A DNA stretch of 64,000 nucleotides from positions 1,922,001 through 1,986,000 of the forward strand of contig NZ_CP011456.1 in assembly GCF_001277295.1 (NCBI RefSeq). The letters are read 5' to 3'. The notes below the pieces were generated by a model. It ran no database searches. It saw nothing but the letters and a program-made list of their open reading frames with translations, and was not told the origin of the DNA. The position numbers were made by a program, and so were the translations under genes. This document shows positions 60,867 to 64,000 of this stretch, one piece after another; within the stretch, counting starts at the first letter, position 1; each line of letters opens with the position of its first letter. This DNA comes from Anabaena sp. WA102. Its GTDB lineage: Bacteria > Cyanobacteriota > Cyanobacteriia > Cyanobacteriales > Nostocaceae.

Positions 60867-62516
60867 GCTAACATCCCCATTCATATCACTGGTGAATCAC
60901 ATCACCATGAACCGCCCCAAACCTGGAGAACCTACTTCAGTTTTAGTACAGACCATAAGGTTATCGGTATTCAATACCTCGTTACCTCTTTTATTTTCTT
61001 CCTAGTTGGCGGTATCTTTGCCATGATTTTGCGCGGGGAACTCATCACCCCCGAAGCTGATTTAATAGACCGCACAGTCTACAACGGAATGTTCACTATG
61101 CACGGAACAGTGATGCTGTTTCTCTGGACGTTTCCCTCTCTTGTTGGTATGGCTAACTACCTCGTTCCCTTGATGATTGGGGCGCGAGATATGGCATTTC
61201 CCCGCCTCAACGCTGTCGCCTTTTGGATGGTTCCTGTGGTGGGTATTCTCCTCATGTCTAGCTTCTTTGTCCCTGGTGGACCTGCTCAATCTGGTTGGTG
61301 GGCATATCCCCCCGTTAGTACCCAAAACCCCACGGGAAACTTGATTAATGGTCAAGTTCTTTGGTTATTAGCGGTGGCTATTTCCGGTGTCTCCTCGATT
61401 ATGGGTGCGGTAAATTTTGTCACTACTATTGTGAAAATGCGATCGCCGGGAATGGGTTTCTTTAGAATGCCCCTCTTTGTTTGGGCAGTATTTAGCGCCC
61501 AAATTATCCAGTTATTTGGACTGCCAGCTTTAACAGCCGGGGCGGTCATGCTACTTCTTGATATTACAGTGGGAACTGCCTTTTTTGATCCTACTAAAGG
61601 CGGAAACCCGGTGATGTTCCAGCATTATTTCTGGTTCTATTCTCACCCCGCAGTTTATGTGATTATTTTGCCTATTTTCGGGATTTTCTCAGAAATCTTC
61701 CCGGTTTATTCCCGCAAACCTTTATTTGGTTATAAAGTCGTTGCCATTTCTTCCATGTTAATCGCTGTAGTTAGCGGCATTGTTTGGGTACACCATATGT
61801 ATGTCAGTGGTACTCCCGGTTGGCTACGGTTGTTTTTCATGGTGACAACCATGTTTGTTTCTATTCCCACAGGGATTAAGGTATTTGCTTGGGTGGCAAC
61901 TATTTGGGGCGGTAAAATTCGCCTCACTACACCCATGTTATTTGCTTTGGGTGGTTTGGTAATGTTTGTTTTTGCTGGCATTACAGGAATTATGCTTTCT
62001 TCTGTTCCTGTAGATGTTCATGTTAATAATACCTATTTTGTTGTCGGACATTTCCATTATGTTCTCTATGGAACTGTAACTATGGGAATGTATGCCGCTA
62101 TCTATCATTGGTTTCCTAAAATGACGGGCAGAATGTTCCACGAAGGTTGGGGCAAAATCCATTTTTGGTTAGCATTTATCGGCACAAATTTGAATTTCTT
62201 ACCCATGCACCCTTTAGGTTTACAAGGGATGTTACGCCGGGCGGCTTCCTATGCACCTGAGTTAATTGGTTGGAATATTGTTGCTAGTTTGGGTTCTTTT
62301 CTGTTAGGAATGTCTACTCTTCCTTTCATCTTCAATATGTTGATTTCTTGGATGGATGGGGAAAAAGCTCCTGCTAATCCTTGGAGAGCAATTGGTTTGG
62401 AATGGACTGTTTCTTCTCCTCCTCCTGTTGAGAATTTTGAAGAAATTCCGATTGTTACTTGTGAGCCTTATGGTTATGGTAAGTCTGAATTAATGGCATC
62501 TTCTGAACATGAGTAA
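60864..62516 (+). CDS. ctaD: Heme-copper oxidase subunit I (ARTO, type A2)
   Basis: A 550-residue, 12-helix catalytic subunit. Heme and copper ligands are visible: MHGTVMLFLW (heme a His), YSHPAVYVIILP (CuB His and cross-linked Tyr), VHHMYVSGTPGW (two CuB His) and HVNNTYFVVGHFHYV (two heme His). The helix VI motif is YSHPxVY without the Glu of HPEVY, which is the A2-type D-channel variant. It reduces O2 to water with quinol electrons delivered via the CuA-less subunit II. Confidence 0.95.
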   Translation: MANIPIHITGESHHHEPPQTWRTYFSFSTDHKVIGIQYLVTSFIFFLVGGIFAMILRGELITPEADLIDRTVYNGMFTMHGTVMLFLWTFPSLVGMANYLVPLMIGARDMAFPRLNAVAFWMVPVVGILLMSSFFVPGGPAQSGWWAYPPVSTQNPTGNLINGQVLWLLAVAISGVSSIMGAVNFVTTIVKMRSPGMGFFRMPLFVWAVFSAQIIQLFGLPALTAGAVMLLLDITVGTAFFDPTKGGNPVMFQHYFWFYSHPAVYVIILPIFGIFSEIFPVYSRKPLFGYKVVAISSMLIAVVSGIVWVHHMYVSGTPGWLRLFFMVTTMFVSIPTGIKVFAWVATIWGGKIRLTTPMLFALGGLVMFVFAGITGIMLSSVPVDVHVNNTYFVVGHFHYVLYGTVTMGMYAAIYHWFPKMTGRMFHEGWGKIHFWLAFIGTNLNFLPMHPLGLQGMLRRAASYAPELIGWNIVASLGSFLLGMSTLPFIFNMLISWMDGEKAPANPWRAIGLEWTVSSPPPVENFEEIPIVTCEPYGYGKSELMASSEHE

Positions 62517-62523
62517 TGGGTAA

Positions 62524-62642
62524 TATAGCGATTCTATTTGATGTGTAAATTTGATTTTTTTTTATAACGAACCGCAGAGACGCAGAGGGCGCAGAGGAAG
62601 AGAAGGAAGAGAATTTTTTACGTCTTATTTAGAATCGCTATA
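62524..62642. mobile_element. MITE-like element, TATAG-end family, copy 2
   Basis: A 119-bp unit, TATAGCGATTCTATTTGATG to TTATTTAGAATCGCTATA, reverse in orientation to copy 1 at 3731-3858. Its interior is ATAACGAACCGCAGAGACGCAGAGGGCGCAGAGG. It lies between ctaD and ctaE, within an oxidase operon, and so splits the operon spacing to 184 bp without harming a frame. Confidence 0.8.
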
Positions 62643-62700
62643 GTTTTTCTCATTACTTTTTTCCTAATTACTAGTTTCCTAGTTTTGGAGTTTTTTAACA

Positions 62701-63303
62701 ATGGATAGTTCTGTTTCTCCTGATGATTTGGATCATGTTAGTCATGAGCATGGACATGATGAAGAAGGCAGTAAAATGTTTGGTTTTATTGTGTTTCTGT
62801 TATCGGAAAGTGTCATTTTCTTGAGTTTCTTTGCTGGCTATATTATCTACAAAACTTCTGCTGTTAATTGGTTGCCGACTGGTGTTTCTGGTTTGGAAGT
62901 TAAAGAACCTAGCATTAATACAGTTGTTTTAGTTGCTAGTAGTTTTGTGATTTTCTTTGCCGAAAAAGCTCTGGAAAGACATGATTTAAAGACTTATCGG
63001 CTGTTGTTGTTTTTAACAATGGCTATGGGTGGTTATTTCCTTTTTGGACAAGCTGTGGAATGGAGTCAATTAGAATTTGGCTTTACTTCTGGTACGTTTG
63101 GAGGAATGTTTTATCTCTTAACTGGTTTTCACGGTTTGCACGTTTTTACGGGTATTCTATTACAGTTAATTGTCTTGTTGCGTTCTTTCGTTCCTGGTAA
63201 TTTTGATAATGGTCATTTTGGCATAAATGCCACTTCTTTGTTTTGGCACTTTGTTGATGTTATCTGGATTATTTTGTTTCTACTTATCTACGTTTGGCAG
63301 TAG
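62701..63303 (+). CDS. ctaE: Heme-copper oxidase subunit III (ARTO)
   Basis: A 200-residue subunit III with about five transmembrane helices, starting MDSSVSPDDLDHVSHEHGHDEEGSKMFGF. FLLSESVIFLSFFAGY, GFHGLHVFTG and LFWHFVDVIWIILF are the family landmarks. It completes the ctaC-ctaD-ctaE set. The MITE at 62524 lies upstream. Confidence 0.93.
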   Translation: MDSSVSPDDLDHVSHEHGHDEEGSKMFGFIVFLLSESVIFLSFFAGYIIYKTSAVNWLPTGVSGLEVKEPSINTVVLVASSFVIFFAEKALERHDLKTYRLLLFLTMAMGGYFLFGQAVEWSQLEFGFTSGTFGGMFYLLTGFHGLHVFTGILLQLIVLLRSFVPGNFDNGHFGINATSLFWHFVDVIWIILFLLIYVWQ

Positions 63304-63352
63304 GTATTTTAGTAGTAAAAAATCAATAAATTATGTAGGGGTTTAGCAATGC

Positions 63353-63549
63353 TCATTGGTGTCAACTTAAGCTCAAATCCCTACCACATCTCGTTCCTAG
63401 TCTCTGACTAGGAATGCAGTTGATGAGGCTCTGCCTCTAATATTATTGAAGGCAGAGCCTTCTAGAATTCATTCCCAGTCTCTGACTGGGAATGAGATGA
63501 CTTGAGTTCTTTGCGGGATAGAGGTTTTACGTTAAGTTGACACCAATGA
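63353..63549. mobile_element. 197-bp inverted-repeat element with internal hairpins
   Basis: Perfect 18-bp terminal inverted repeats, TCATTGGTGTCAACTTAA at 63353-63370 and TTAAGTTGACACCAATGA at 63532-63549. Inside are three further perfect hairpins: TTCCTAGTC-TCT-GACTAGGAA (63394), AGGCTCTGCCT...AGGCAGAGCCT (63426-63460) and CATTCCCAGTC-TCT-GACTGGGAATG (63470-63494). Gene-free. The left end sits inside a GTAGGGGTTTAGCAATGC repeat. No target duplication is evident. Confidence 0.75.
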
Positions 63550-63846
63550 AGCTCTTGCTTTACCCTTATTCATGTAATTATATAATTATCCTAACATTAT
63601 CTATCAAATCTTTTTTCAATGCTAACCTACTTAATTTGATTCCAGAGTCTGTATTTATAAATCATTTGCTGATTTTGAAAATTTGCTATTTTGAGCTAAT
63701 TAAAATAAGTAATACTCTCGGTGGGTTAGCAACAACATAACCCACCATTAATAACACCAAGTTACAACCAAAAAACCCTATATCTGTTCACATCATCTCA
63801 CCCAACCATCACCAACTGTGATAGATACATCCAAGCTTAATTTCTG

Positions 63847-64000
63847 CTATATCCCCAGGTGATTTTGCAATGCTTGACGCATTTCATTGACGGGAACAGT
63901 ATCTTGTTGCAACCAGATTTTTAAGGCTGCTGCACCCTGTTGGACTAGCATTTCTAAACCATCAATAATAATTGCTCCTTGTTTTTCGGCTAGATGCAAA
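63847..64000 (-). CDS. aroE: Shikimate dehydrogenase, C-terminal end (gene continues off window)
   Basis: A minus-strand frame enters from the right edge and ends at 63847. The visible 50 residues (LHLAEKQGAIIIDGLEMLVQQGAAALKIWL...VNEMRQALQNHLGI) match the C-terminus of AroE, which reduces 3-dehydroshikimate in aromatic amino-acid synthesis; DGLEMLVQQG is the family signature. The rest lies outside. Confidence 0.85.
   Translation of the reverse strand, partial: LHLAEKQGAIIIDGLEMLVQQGAAALKIWLQQDTVPVNEMRQALQNHLGI

Noticed and set aside
63537..63740. 67-codon plus-strand frame after ctaE
   Set aside because: It starts in the inverted-repeat end at 63532 and shows no protein-like features.

Overview
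The window is chromosomal DNA of a filamentous, probably heterocyst-forming cyanobacterium (order Nostocales). Photosystem II genes psbB and psbT, the nitrogen regulator ntcA, ketocarotenoid gene crtO, many cyanobacteria-specific families (DUF3084, DUF3146, DUF1825, DUF2231), frequent GCGATCGC (HIP1) octamers and abundant heptanucleotide STRR repeats all point this way. The DNA is AT-rich and gene-sparse for a bacterium, with many relics and small non-coding repeats. The genus cannot be fixed from the sequence alone.

Layout. 1-9 kb: a TPP enzyme of the transketolase/phosphoketolase type (cut by the window edge), a CYP110-like P450, crtO, a small GIY-YIG/HNH nuclease group, tpiA and folP. 9-18 kb: a stomatin-like SPFH protein, a polysaccharide-export SLBB protein, an ABC ATPase, hisB, a 300-bp nonamer tandem repeat, fabI, ntcA, DUF3084 and YqgF-like genes. 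18-20.8 kb: DUF3146, a decayed ParA patch and a TPR protein. 20.8-28.9 kb: sigA, a 1.2-kb stretch with no recognised gene, gyrB carrying a 435-residue intein, miaA and dus. 29-38.6 kb: tRNA-Arg(TCT), a membrane protein, an HTH protein, an internally deleted ADP-ribosylglycohydrolase, sulfite reductase (sir), a cold-shock-like/nuclease-like fusion, pyrF and an NB-ARC relic. 39-45.5 kb: tyrS, a class A PBP, DUF1825, a TM2 protein, a helix-hairpin-helix protein, lepB and a GrpE-like protein. 45.5-48.7 kb: an eroded stress cluster (relics, LysM/zinc-ribbon protein, metzincin, TerD). 49.3-53.4 kb: psbB-psbT, rps1 and a HAD hydrolase. 53.4-58 kb: a nitroreductase gene split by a complete group II intron with a maturase, then a disrupted IS605-type tnpB. 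58.7-63.3 kb: DUF2231-DUF2231-ctaC-ctaD-ctaE, whose subunit II lacks the CuA ligands (alternative respiratory terminal oxidase). The window ends in the 3' end of aroE.

How the parts relate. The intact genes are mostly housekeeping, arranged singly or in short runs. The distinctive content is what lies between and inside them: an intein, a maturase-encoding group II intron in a coding region, at least three MITE-like families (two copies of one with perfect 8-bp target duplications), a GC-rich core module shared by elements with different ends, nonamer VNTRs with a conserved flank, and STRR heptamers that run into the start codons of at least four genes. About ten genes are truncated, frameshifted or internally deleted. 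No CRISPR array, phage or complete new defence operon was seen; the least explained protein is the cold-shock/nuclease-like fusion at 35166-36311.
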